Shown one piece after another: positions 54,781 through 62,242 of a stretch of 64,000 bases of DNA. The first letter of the stretch is position 1. Each line of letters starts with the position of its first letter. The DNA lies in assembly GCA_030432295.1 (NCBI GenBank), contig JAUIHI010000019.1, forward strand, positions 1 to 64,000, read 5' to 3'. Below the pieces are notes generated by a model. It was given only the letters and a program-made list of their open reading frames with translations. It ran no database searches and had not been told where the DNA came from. The position numbers and the translations under genes are program-made. The DNA is from Anaerolineae bacterium (GTDB taxonomy: Bacteria; Chloroflexota; Anaerolineae; Caldilineales; Caldilineaceae).

Positions 54781-56921
54781 TCGCCCCTCCCCAGCCCGGC
54801 GAGGCGGAACATCCGGTCCCCGTAGGCGCTCATCAGTTGTTTGCGGCGGGCGGCCGCGGTGGCCGCGCTTTCCTGCAGCAACTGCTCGGCGGGGATGTCC
54901 TGATAAGCCCGCACCATCAGACTGAGCATCAGGGGCGAGCGGGCTTCGATGCGCAGGGCCGAGTCTCGCTGCAACAGGGCGCGCAGCCCGGCCAGCCGCT
55001 CGCCCAGACCGGTCAGGTAGCTCTGCACCTGTTCGTCGACCAGGGGCAGCAGACGCACGGCCGCGTTGAGGCTGAGACGCACGGGCAGGTCGATGTACTC
55101 GGACAGACGGCAGCAGACCACCGCGCCCACCAGCCCGGCCCCCTGGCTGAAGCGGGTGATGGCCTCCACACAGGCGGCGCGGCGGGGTGAGGCCAGTTCG
55201 TCCAGCCCATCCAGCAGGGGCAGCACCCGACTCTCGGCCAGCCAGAGCCGGCCAATTTTGCGGGGAATCTGGTAGCGGCTGCTCAGTTCGTCCACCAGCC
55301 AGGTGTCGAGTTCGCTGTGGGGTTCCACCCAGGAGGAGAGGTTGAAGATCACCGGCACAGGCCGCCGGGGATCGGCCTCGGCCCGCAGCAGCAGCCCCTT
55401 GGCCAGTTCCAGCAGGGAAGTCGTCTTGCCCGACCCCGGCTCGCCCAGCACCAGCAACGAGCCGCCCTCCTCGTCGTAGAGATCGGCCAGACTCTGCTCC
55501 GGGGGTAGGGGCTGGCTATCCCCGTCGGGCCGTTCCACCACTTCGCCCCAGGCGCCGGACCCAAAGGGGCTGTCCACAGCGCCGCTCATACGGGCCATGC
55601 CCAGGTCGAGAAGAATGGCCTGAAAGAGGGACTTTTCCAGCACCCCTTCGATCCAATACTGGCGCACTTTGCGCAGAAGAATCTCCAGCCCCCGGCGTTC
55701 CTCGCCCGCCGCGGCAGAGACGGGTGGGGGCGGCGCTGTGGCGGGTGGGGGTGGGGGCGCAGCCGTTTGGCCGCGGAAGATGGCCCCGGCCAGGTCCACC
55801 CGAAAGAGCGCGCCCTCCTCGGCGCGCAGATGCAGCACTGGCGTGGCCCACTCGGAGCGGTCGGCCAGGGCCATACTGATGGCGAGACGGGCCTCCTGCA
55901 CGGATTCGTCCACGCCCAGCCCCCGGGCCAAGCCGTCGTAGAAAGCCCGTGAAAATTCGATGGCAGCCCGGTCGCTGATGGCGTATTGCATGGAGACGAC
56001 CGCGGGGATGCCCCGGCGACTCAGCACCGCGCCTGTGCTGGAAAAGAGATTGTCGGCGCTGGCCCTGGCCCCTTCGCAGGCGTTAAGCACGGCCAGACGC
56101 AAAGACGGGTGGGCGTCGAAGAGGCGGCCCAGTTGGGTGGCGGAGAGAAAGTGGCTGTCGCCGCTGTTCTCGTCCACCAGCGCGATGCGTCCTTCGCCCT
56201 CTGTCGGGTCAAAGTCGCCGTGGCCGATGAAGTGGAAGATATGCCACTCCCCGGCCTGAAGAGTCTGGTTCAGGTCGCGCCAACTCTGCCCCTCCACCCA
56301 GGACAGTTCGACGGAGCGGGCATCCAGCAGGTGGTCGATGGCCTGCACCATCCGCTGCTTCTCCTGCTCTGCGTCGAGCGCGGGCAGGTCGGTGGGGCTG
56401 GCGATCATCCCCAGAATGCGGATGGGCGGCGGGATGGTCAAGGGCGGGGTGGGGCGGCCCATCTCCAGATAGCGGGTGACGGGCGTTTCGCGCAGGAGGT
56501 TCACGTGGTCGCCGGCATCGGCGTCGTAGAGGAATTCCCAGGGCAGGAGGGCCAGTTCTGGGGCCTCCACGCGCAGACGCACCCGCAGCCGTTTTCCCTC
56601 GGCCCGGGCCATTTCCAGGCTGCTGCGGTAGCGGCTGCGCACTTCGCCGGGGAAAAGGGCTTCGAAGAGCGCTCCGCCCACTTCTCTGGCCAGGGCGGCT
56701 TCGCTGGTATCGACGGGCGCTGATGTGGCGGTTTTTGTGCCGCGCAGGTTCGTCCCAATCCCGCGCACATTTTCCAGGGTTTGCAACCCGACCAGAAAAG
56801 GCTCGTCAAAGGCCAGTTGCAGGCTGGCGATGGCCTCGCCCGCGGGCGCGCGGGTCACACGCACGGGGTAGCCGTGGGCGTCTGGGGTGTCGATGCGCAG
56901 GTCGAAGTTGAGGTATTCCAT
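54777..56921 (-). CDS. CHAT-protease / NACHT-NTPase (STAND) protein
   Basis: 714 residues from ATG 56921 (a TTG at 56969 is possible; neither start has a Shine-Dalgarno). An N-terminal domain (1-150) is followed by a caspase-like CHAT domain with His234 (FHFIGHG) and Cys282 (VLNACEGA), a Pro-rich linker, a small helical segment, and NACHT with Walker A LGEPGSGKT (about 493-500) and Walker B LLDGLDE (about 569-575). It ends in the helical region after NACHT. STAND NTPases with CHAT effectors act in bacterial immunity and cell death; this one probably needs the following membrane protein. Bracketed by two nuclease-repeat units. Confidence 0.92.
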   Translation of the reverse strand: MEYLNFDLRIDTPDAHGYPVRVTRAPAGEAIASLQLAFDEPFLVGLQTLENVRGIGTNLRGTKTATSAPVDTSEAALAREVGGALFEALFPGEVRSRYRSSLEMARAEGKRLRVRLRVEAPELALLPWEFLYDADAGDHVNLLRETPVTRYLEMGRPTPPLTIPPPIRILGMIASPTDLPALDAEQEKQRMVQAIDHLLDARSVELSWVEGQSWRDLNQTLQAGEWHIFHFIGHGDFDPTEGEGRIALVDENSGDSHFLSATQLGRLFDAHPSLRLAVLNACEGARASADNLFSSTGAVLSRRGIPAVVSMQYAISDRAAIEFSRAFYDGLARGLGVDESVQEARLAISMALADRSEWATPVLHLRAEEGALFRVDLAGAIFRGQTAAPPPPPATAPPPPVSAAAGEERRGLEILLRKVRQYWIEGVLEKSLFQAILLDLGMARMSGAVDSPFGSGAWGEVVERPDGDSQPLPPEQSLADLYDEEGGSLLVLGEPGSGKTTSLLELAKGLLLRAEADPRRPVPVIFNLSSWVEPHSELDTWLVDELSSRYQIPRKIGRLWLAESRVLPLLDGLDELASPRRAACVEAITRFSQGAGLVGAVVCCRLSEYIDLPVRLSLNAAVRLLPLVDEQVQSYLTGLGERLAGLRALLQRDSALRIEARSPLMLSLMVRAYQDIPAEQLLQESAATAAARRKQLMSAYGDRMFRLAGLGRGE

Positions 56922-57004
56922 CGCGGGCCGGTGGCGGGTGGATGACAGGTAGCTGTCATTATGGGGCAAAGGGGGATTTGGCGCAAGGGTAGATTTGTGG
57001 CGTT

Positions 57005-57337
57005 CCCCACCACCCCCTGGCTGCCGGTGGGAAGGTCGGATGTTTGATGGTTGCCCCCTCCTCCCCCAGAGGTGGAGATGTTTCGTTTGTGGTGTTGGTC
57101 GCTCTGGGAGAGGAGGGGGTTAGGGGTGATTGGGGATCGTACACGTGTGTGTTTTTGTTGTTGACGTAATCCGTTCGTTGGCGCGATAATCGGGTCGACG
57201 AGTTCTACCCCACCGCCCCTTAGCTGTTGGTGGGAAGTTCGGATGTTTGAGGGACGCCCCCTCCTCCCCCAGCGCACGCGACATTCCCGACGAACCAGCA
57301 TTCTTGCTGGGGGAGGAGGGGGCAGGGGGTGGTGGGG
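57005..57337. repeat. Composite G/C-rich palindromic element upstream of the DUF559 gene
   Basis: Ends are CCCCACCACCCCCT (57005-57018) and AGGGGGTGGTGGGG (57324-57337). Inside lie CCCCCTCCTCCCCCAG and its complement, the core GGTGGGAAGGTCG, and a second such unit starting at 57208, separated by TTGTTGACG...GGCGCG...ACGAGTTC. It spans the whole gene-free gap before the DUF559 gene, whose Shine-Dalgarno follows directly. Confidence 0.88.
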
Positions 57338-57363
57338 GCCACGCACCAGATAGGAGGAAACAT

Positions 57364-57756
57364 ATGCGCGGACGACATACGATTCGGGAGACATCGCCGG
57401 AACTGCGCCAACGGGCCAAAGAACTGCGTAAACGGATGACACCTGCCGAACGAACGCTGTGGAGTCGCTTGCGCGGTCATCAGTTGGGTGGATTGAAAAT
57501 ACGGCGACAGCATCCGCTGGGCCGGTTCATTGCAGACTTCTACTGTACCGATGCGCGGCTGGTACTGGAAGTGGACGGCGGCATCCACGACCGGCTGGTG
57601 GAGCGGGATGCGGCTCGGACTGAATATCTGGAGCAGCGGGGATTTGAGGTTATGCGCATTCGCAATGAGGAAATCGAGCAGAATATCGAGAAAGTGCTGG
57701 CGGAGATTCTGGCTGTGTGTGAGGAGAGGATGTCCCCACCACCCCCTAGCCAGTGA
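57364..57756 (+). CDS. DUF559 endonuclease-like protein between palindromic elements
   Basis: 130 residues from ATG 57364 with AGGAGG 6 nt upstream; the open frame back to 57247 is repeat DNA. The DUF559/Vsr-like fold shows RAKELRKRMTPAERTLWSRLRG, KIRRQHPLGRFIADFY (Asp58), VLEVDGGIHD (Glu69, Asp71) and GFEVMRIRNEEI, the expected PD-(D/E)XK-related acids, so an active nuclease is plausible. Its last residues MSPPPPSQ and stop are encoded by the left end of the second element. Role may be movement of these repeats; that is inference. Confidence 0.9.
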   Translation: MRGRHTIRETSPELRQRAKELRKRMTPAERTLWSRLRGHQLGGLKIRRQHPLGRFIADFYCTDARLVLEVDGGIHDRLVERDAARTEYLEQRGFEVMRIRNEEIEQNIEKVLAEILAVCEERMSPPPPSQ

Positions 57757-58018
57757 AGGGAAGGTCGCTTGTTTGAGGGGCGCCCCCACTCACCCAGGGA
57801 TGGCGTTGGCGTGTAGGCTGTATTGGTCGCACTGGGAGAGGTGGGGAGACAGAACGATTGGTGGCGTCCGAACGCACATATTGTCATTGTTGACGAGAAA
57901 CCATTCTTTGGCGCGCCAATCAGCCCGACGGGTTCCCCCTCCTCTCCCAGCCCACACAACACCCCAAACGAACCAACACCCCAGCTGGGGGAGGAGGGGG
58001 TCAGGGGGTGGTGGGGGC
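57734..58018. repeat. Composite G/C-rich palindromic element downstream of the DUF559 gene
   Basis: Begins CCCCACCACCCCCTAGCC, overlapping the end of the DUF559 gene, and ends AGGGGGTGGTGGGG (58001-58018 region). The interior matches the first element: GGGAAGGTCG core, TTGTTGACGA, TTTGGCGCG, CCGACGGGTTC. It fills the gap to 58110. Confidence 0.87.
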
Positions 58019-58110
58019 TATTCCCCGGTTGCTCCCCTACCCCCTTTGTGATACATTTCCCCTATCGTCTTATCATCCCACAACCCCGTCATCCCCCGGA
58101 GAATTTCGTA

Positions 58111-59649
58111 ATGCATCTGCTCATCACCGGCGCTGATTCCCTGCTCGCCCGCGCCCTTATCGCCTCTTTGCCGTCTGACGTTTCTGTCCGCGCCGTAGAC
58201 GCGTCATTCAGCGCGCCCATTCCCGGCATGGAAACTCGCAGCGGCCATCTGCGCGATACCGACTTTCTGGCCGATGTGCTGGACGGCATCACCCACGTCA
58301 TTAACCTAACACCCCTCTACACCCGGCTGGCCGACGACAACGCGAGATTGGACGAGGCGACCCGTGGCAGCTACCAGCTTGCCAACGCCGCGGTGGCAAC
58401 CGGTGTGCAGCGGCTGATTCTGGGCAGCACACTGGACTTTTTCGCACCCCTCTGGGACGACTTCCGGCCCGACGAAAGCTGGCGGCCCCGTCCCCAGCCC
58501 ACAGTGGAGCAGTTGTGTCCCTATCTGGCGGAAGTGGCCCTGCGTGAGGTGGCGCGGGTGACGAATCTGCCGACCCTCTGCCTGCGTCTGGGTGAAGTGG
58601 TGGACGATGCACACGCGGCCAGCCATCCCTACGACCGGCGCTGGCTGCACGTGGAGGATGGGGTAGAGGCCCTTCTGCAGGCGCTGGAAGTGGAGGCGGA
58701 GGGCTGGAAAGTCTGGCACATCGCCGCGGCGGGGGAACGGACACGGGTTCCTGTGGCCCAGGCCGGGGAGGAAGCCTTTGGCTACCAGCCCCGCCACGAT
58801 TTTGCGGCGTGCTGGGCCAGTGAATTGCCGACTCCCCCCTTCCAGCGGCCCGCACCGATTCCGCCCCAGCCTATCCGCAAAGTCGTCGTCTTTGGCGCGG
58901 GCGGCCCGTTGGGTGCGTCGTTGGCCGAGGAACTGGCCCTCCACTATACTGTGCGTCTGACCGATGTGAAGCCGGTGGAGGAGTTGATGGCGATCCCGCC
59001 CCAATCGCCGGGTGCGCCTTTGCCTGTGCCGCCCCAGCCTCCCCACGAATGGCGGGTGGTGGATGTGCGGGATGCGGCCCAGGTCCACGCTGCCTGCGAA
59101 GGAATGGATGCGATTGTCAATGTGTCGGTGGTGCGCCACGACCCGGTGGACGCCTTCCGAGTCAATGCGGTTGGCGCATACAATGTGATGCAAGCCGCGG
59201 TCTCCCACGGCATCCAGCGGGTGGTGCATACGGGGCCGTTTATGTTGGGACAAAAAGGCGGGGCTGGCTATGGCTGGGATGACTATCTCGTGGACGACAT
59301 CCCACCCCGGCCCGGCATTTGGTGGGTCTATCTGCCCAGCAAACTGCTCGGCCAGGAGGTATGCCGCATCTTTGCCGAGCACTACGGACTGTGCGTGCCG
59401 ACGCTGACCTTCGCCCAGTTCGTCAACCCGCAAGTGCTGCCCAAGCGCATCTCCACCCTGGCTGTCTCGTGGATGGACTCAGCCAATGCCATCCGCTGTG
59501 CGCTGGAGATCGACGGGCTGCCCTCGCCCTACGAATATATGCACATCGGCGCGGACACGCCTCTGGGCGTCTTCCCCAACGGCAAAGCAAAACGACTGCT
59601 CAATTGGCAGCCGCAGGACGATTTTCGGGAGGTGTATGCGCGGCGCTGA
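58111..59649 (+). CDS. Double-Rossmann NAD-dependent epimerase/dehydratase fusion
   Basis: 512 residues made of two extended-SDR-like halves. The first starts MHLLITGADSLLARAL (dinucleotide loop GADSLLA), the second at about residue 257 with KVVVFGAGGPLGASL. The second half keeps NVSVVRHDPVDAFRVNAVGAYNVMQAAVSHGI and a YLPSKLLGQEV segment in the YxxxK region; the first half has no clear YxxxK. One half is probably catalytic and the other a degenerate copy. Upstream of uxuA on the same strand; sugar-acid or hexose oxidation is plausible. Confidence 0.82.
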   Translation: MHLLITGADSLLARALIASLPSDVSVRAVDASFSAPIPGMETRSGHLRDTDFLADVLDGITHVINLTPLYTRLADDNARLDEATRGSYQLANAAVATGVQRLILGSTLDFFAPLWDDFRPDESWRPRPQPTVEQLCPYLAEVALREVARVTNLPTLCLRLGEVVDDAHAASHPYDRRWLHVEDGVEALLQALEVEAEGWKVWHIAAAGERTRVPVAQAGEEAFGYQPRHDFAACWASELPTPPFQRPAPIPPQPIRKVVVFGAGGPLGASLAEELALHYTVRLTDVKPVEELMAIPPQSPGAPLPVPPQPPHEWRVVDVRDAAQVHAACEGMDAIVNVSVVRHDPVDAFRVNAVGAYNVMQAAVSHGIQRVVHTGPFMLGQKGGAGYGWDDYLVDDIPPRPGIWWVYLPSKLLGQEVCRIFAEHYGLCVPTLTFAQFVNPQVLPKRISTLAVSWMDSANAIRCALEIDGLPSPYEYMHIGADTPLGVFPNGKAKRLLNWQPQDDFREVYARR

Positions 59650-59660
59650 AAAAGCAGACC

Positions 59661-59732
59661 ATTGACGAAGGACGATGGACGAACGTAAGTGGAATCTCGC
59701 CGTTCGTCTATCGTCCTTCGTCTGTCGTCAAT
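59661..59732. repeat. Heptamer-periodic palindrome between the epimerase and uxuA
   Basis: GACGAAG/GACGATG words on the left pair with CTATCGT/CCTTCGT words on the right, 7-nt period, ends ATTGACGAAG... and ...GTCAAT. It ends 34 nt before the uxuA start. Confidence 0.8.
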
Positions 59733-59766
59733 TATTCCTATTCTGTTACCATCAAAGGAACCCCCA

Positions 59767-60774
59767 ATGAACTACAACGAACTACCCATGCGCGTGGCTG
59801 TCGGCCAGGTACGCGAACTGACCGACGAGATTATCCTCTACACCAAACAGATGGGCATTCAGGACCTTCAGTTTAACTTCTACGGAGGCTCACCCTATCT
59901 GCCCGGCGACACCCACTGGGAATATATGGACTTGCTGCAACTGCGCACCCGCTGCGAGGACGCGGGGCTGCGCCTGAATTCCATTGAGAATGTGCCCATC
60001 AAATTCTACGACAAAATTATGTTGGGCAAACCAGGCCGGGACGAACAGATCGAGCATATGCAGACGACCATCCGCAATATGGGGCGGGCGGGCATTCCCG
60101 TCTTCGGCTACCACTTCGTCGTCTGCGGTGTCTGGCGTACATCCCGCACGACACCGGGACGAGGCGGCGCACAGGTGACCGCTTTTGATATGGAAGCAGC
60201 CCAGAACGCACCTCTCTCCTTCGACCGGGTCTACACCGACGACGAAATCTGGGCCAACTACGAATACTTCATTAAGGCAGTCCTGCCCGTGGCCGAGGAA
60301 GCCGGGGTGATTCTGGCCCTGCACCCGGACGATCCGCCTGTGCCATCCCTGGGCGGGGTGGCGCGGATTATGCGCAGCTTCGACGCCTTCAAACGGGCCA
60401 TCGAAGTGGTCGGCCCCAGCCCGAATCACGGCCTGGACTTCTGCGTGGGTTCCTGGTCGGAGATGAGTCCAGAGGAGTGCATGAAAGGGCTGCGCTACTT
60501 CGCCGAGCGGGGCAAAATCGTCTACGTCCACTTCCGGGATGTGGTGGGCAGCGTGCCCAAATTCCGCGAGGGCTTCATCGGCGAGGGAAATATGGATATG
60601 TTTGAGGTGATGAAGATTCTCTGGGAATCGGGTTTCACCGGCTATCTGATGGACGATCACGTGCCGCAGATGAGCAACGACGGGGGCTGGAACAGCCGTA
60701 GCCGGGCCTTTGCCAACGGCCAAATGACCGCGATGCTGGACATTTTGCAGAAGGGGTATGTGGCGAAGGGGTAA
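59767..60774 (+). CDS. uxuA: Mannonate dehydratase
   Basis: 335 residues, UxuA-type TIM barrel. It converts D-mannonate to 2-keto-3-deoxygluconate with Mn/Fe. Motifs include VWRTSRTTPGRGGAQVTAFD, LALHPDDPPVPSLGG, GLDFCVGSWSEM (metal Cys), VHFRDVVG and YLMDDHVPQMSNDGG with the metal His/Asp. GGAA before ATG 59767. Belongs to hexuronate use; the pathway partners (kinase, aldolase) are not next to it, though KDG-type aldolases are in the window. Confidence 0.92.
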   Translation: MNYNELPMRVAVGQVRELTDEIILYTKQMGIQDLQFNFYGGSPYLPGDTHWEYMDLLQLRTRCEDAGLRLNSIENVPIKFYDKIMLGKPGRDEQIEHMQTTIRNMGRAGIPVFGYHFVVCGVWRTSRTTPGRGGAQVTAFDMEAAQNAPLSFDRVYTDDEIWANYEYFIKAVLPVAEEAGVILALHPDDPPVPSLGGVARIMRSFDAFKRAIEVVGPSPNHGLDFCVGSWSEMSPEECMKGLRYFAERGKIVYVHFRDVVGSVPKFREGFIGEGNMDMFEVMKILWESGFTGYLMDDHVPQMSNDGGWNSRSRAFANGQMTAMLDILQKGYVAKG

Positions 60775-60780
60775 AGCGTG

Positions 60781-60839
60781 AGAAGTGCTGCGTGAAACGT
60801 GAGATCAGACGACGATCTCACGTTTCACGCAGCACTTCT
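60781..60839. terminator. 26-bp perfect hairpin between convergent genes
   Basis: Arms 60781-60806 and 60814-60839 (AGAAGTGCTGCGTGAAACG... and complement), 7-nt loop, then TTTTT. The words step by 7 nt. A strong bidirectional terminator for uxuA and the aminotransferase gene. Confidence 0.88.
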
Positions 60840-60843
60840 CTTT

Positions 60844-61929
60844 TTACGCAGCAATTGCTGCACAGACCCGCTCGATCTGCGCCTCGGTCAGTGTGGAGTG
60901 CATGGGCAGGGAAAGAATCTCCGCTGCGGCCTGTTCGGTGGCGGGGAGGGAGACGGGCGACAGATGGCGATAGGCCGCCTGCTGGTGGACGGGAACCGGG
61001 TAGTGGATGCCGCTGGCGATACCCGCTGCCCGCAGCTTCTTTTGCAGCCCGTCCCGGTTGTCGGAGCGGACGACGTACAGATGGTAGACGTGGCGATAGC
61101 CGGGACGTTCCACTGGTTTGACGACAGAATCGGGCAGATGGGCCGCGTAGACCGCGGCCAACCGTCGCCGGTGTTCGTTCCAGCCGTCCAGATGGGCCAG
61201 CTTCACCCGCAGAATGGCCGCCTGCATTTCGTCCAGACGGCTGTTCATCCCCTCAATTTCCGAAACGTAGCGGTTCTCTGGCTTCCAGCCGTACTCCCGC
61301 AGCAGACGCACCCGTTCCAGCAGAGCCGGGTCGTTGCCGACAACCGCGCCGCCGTCCCCCAGCGCGCCCAGGTTTTTGGTGGGGTAAAAGGAGAAGCAGG
61401 CCAGATCGCCGACACTGCCTACTTTTTGTCCCTGCCACTCTGCGCCGTGGGCCTGGGCGCAATCTTCGATCACCCGCAGACCGGCTTTCCTGGCAATGGG
61501 CAGAATTGCGCCCAAATCCGCCGGGTGGCCGTAGAGGTGGACAGGAATGACGGCTTTGGTGCGGGGCGTAATCGCCTCGGCCAGACCCGCCGGGTCCAGT
61601 GTGTAGGTGGCGGGGTCGATGTCCACAAATACGGGCGTCGCACCGGTCAGAGCGATGGCCGCGGCGGTGGCGACAGCGGTGTGGGCAACGGTTATCACCT
61701 CATCGCCAGGGCCGATGCCACAGGCGCGCAGGGCGATGTGCAGGGCGTCGGTCCCGTTGCCCACGCCAACTGCTCCGGACACCCCACACCAGGCCGCAAA
61801 CTCTTCTTCAAACGCGGCCACCTCTTTGCCCAGAATATACCAGCCGCTTTCCAACACCCGCTGCACCGCCGCGTCGATATCCGCCTGCACCAGCCCGTAC
61901 TCCGCCCGCAAATCCACCACTGGAATCAT
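60844..61929 (-). CDS. DegT/DnrJ/EryC1/StrS-family sugar aminotransferase
   Basis: 361 residues from ATG 61929 (GGAG 9 nt upstream); longer frames upstream lack homology-like sequence. PLP-binding Lys in [18 protein letters not shown], with [16 protein letters not shown] and [13 protein letters not shown]-like [32 protein letters not shown] typical of the family. It aminates keto-sugar nucleotides for surface polysaccharides or glycosylated products. Confidence 0.93.
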   Translation of the reverse strand: MIPVVDLRAEYGLVQADIDAAVQRVLESGWYILGKEVAAFEEEFAAWCGVSGAVGVGNGTDALHIALRACGIGPGDEVITVAHTAVATAAAIALTGATPVFVDIDPATYTLDPAGLAEAITPRTKAVIPVHLYGHPADLGAILPIARKAGLRVIEDCAQAHGAEWQGQKVGSVGDLACFSFYPTKNLGALGDGGAVVGNDPALLERVRLLREYGWKPENRYVSEIEGMNSRLDEMQAAILRVKLAHLDGWNEHRRRLAAVYAAHLPDSVVKPVERPGYRHVYHLYVVRSDNRDGLQKKLRAAGIASGIHYPVPVHQQAAYRHLSPVSLPATEQAAAEILSLPMHSTLTEAQIERVCAAIAA

Positions 61930-62095
61930 CTGCTGTTGCTCCGCCGAAAGTTGGCCCAAAATAGACAAAGGCACGAGAAAACATTCGACGGCATTATACC
62001 ACAGCCATTCTGGCGTCGAATGGAACAATCCTTCGATACGATCCAATCGACGCCAGCCCCTTTGTCTTTCCACGATGTTTAGCGTTATCATAAGA

Positions 62096-62124
62096 TTGAA
62101 TTTTCGGCCATTGCGTGCTAAAAT
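62096..62124 (+). promoter_or_regulatory. Sigma-70-type promoter of the oxidoreductase gene
   Basis: TTGAAT (62096-62101), exactly 17 nt, TAAAAT (62119-62124). A leader of about 110 nt follows, with an 8-bp hairpin GCTTCTGC / GCAGAAGC (62197-62220) before the ribosome-binding site. Confidence 0.65.
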
Positions 62125-62242
62125 TCTGCTTATCCTCTAAATGGATTTATACACGGCACACTGGCGTGCAACTTCGCATATATTGCCGGTCCGATTGCTT
62201 CTGCAGTGCTACGCAGAAGCTTATAGCACCAGGAGACATTCA

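Noticed and set aside
54770-54790. Frameshift error splitting CHAT-NACHT from its membrane part
   Set aside because: Kept as a possibility, but a good Shine-Dalgarno and ATGA overlap argue for two real, coupled genes.
57247-57363. N-terminal extension of the DUF559 protein
   Set aside because: This DNA is palindromic repeat; the AGGAGG before ATG 57364 and the start of the conserved fold decide the start.
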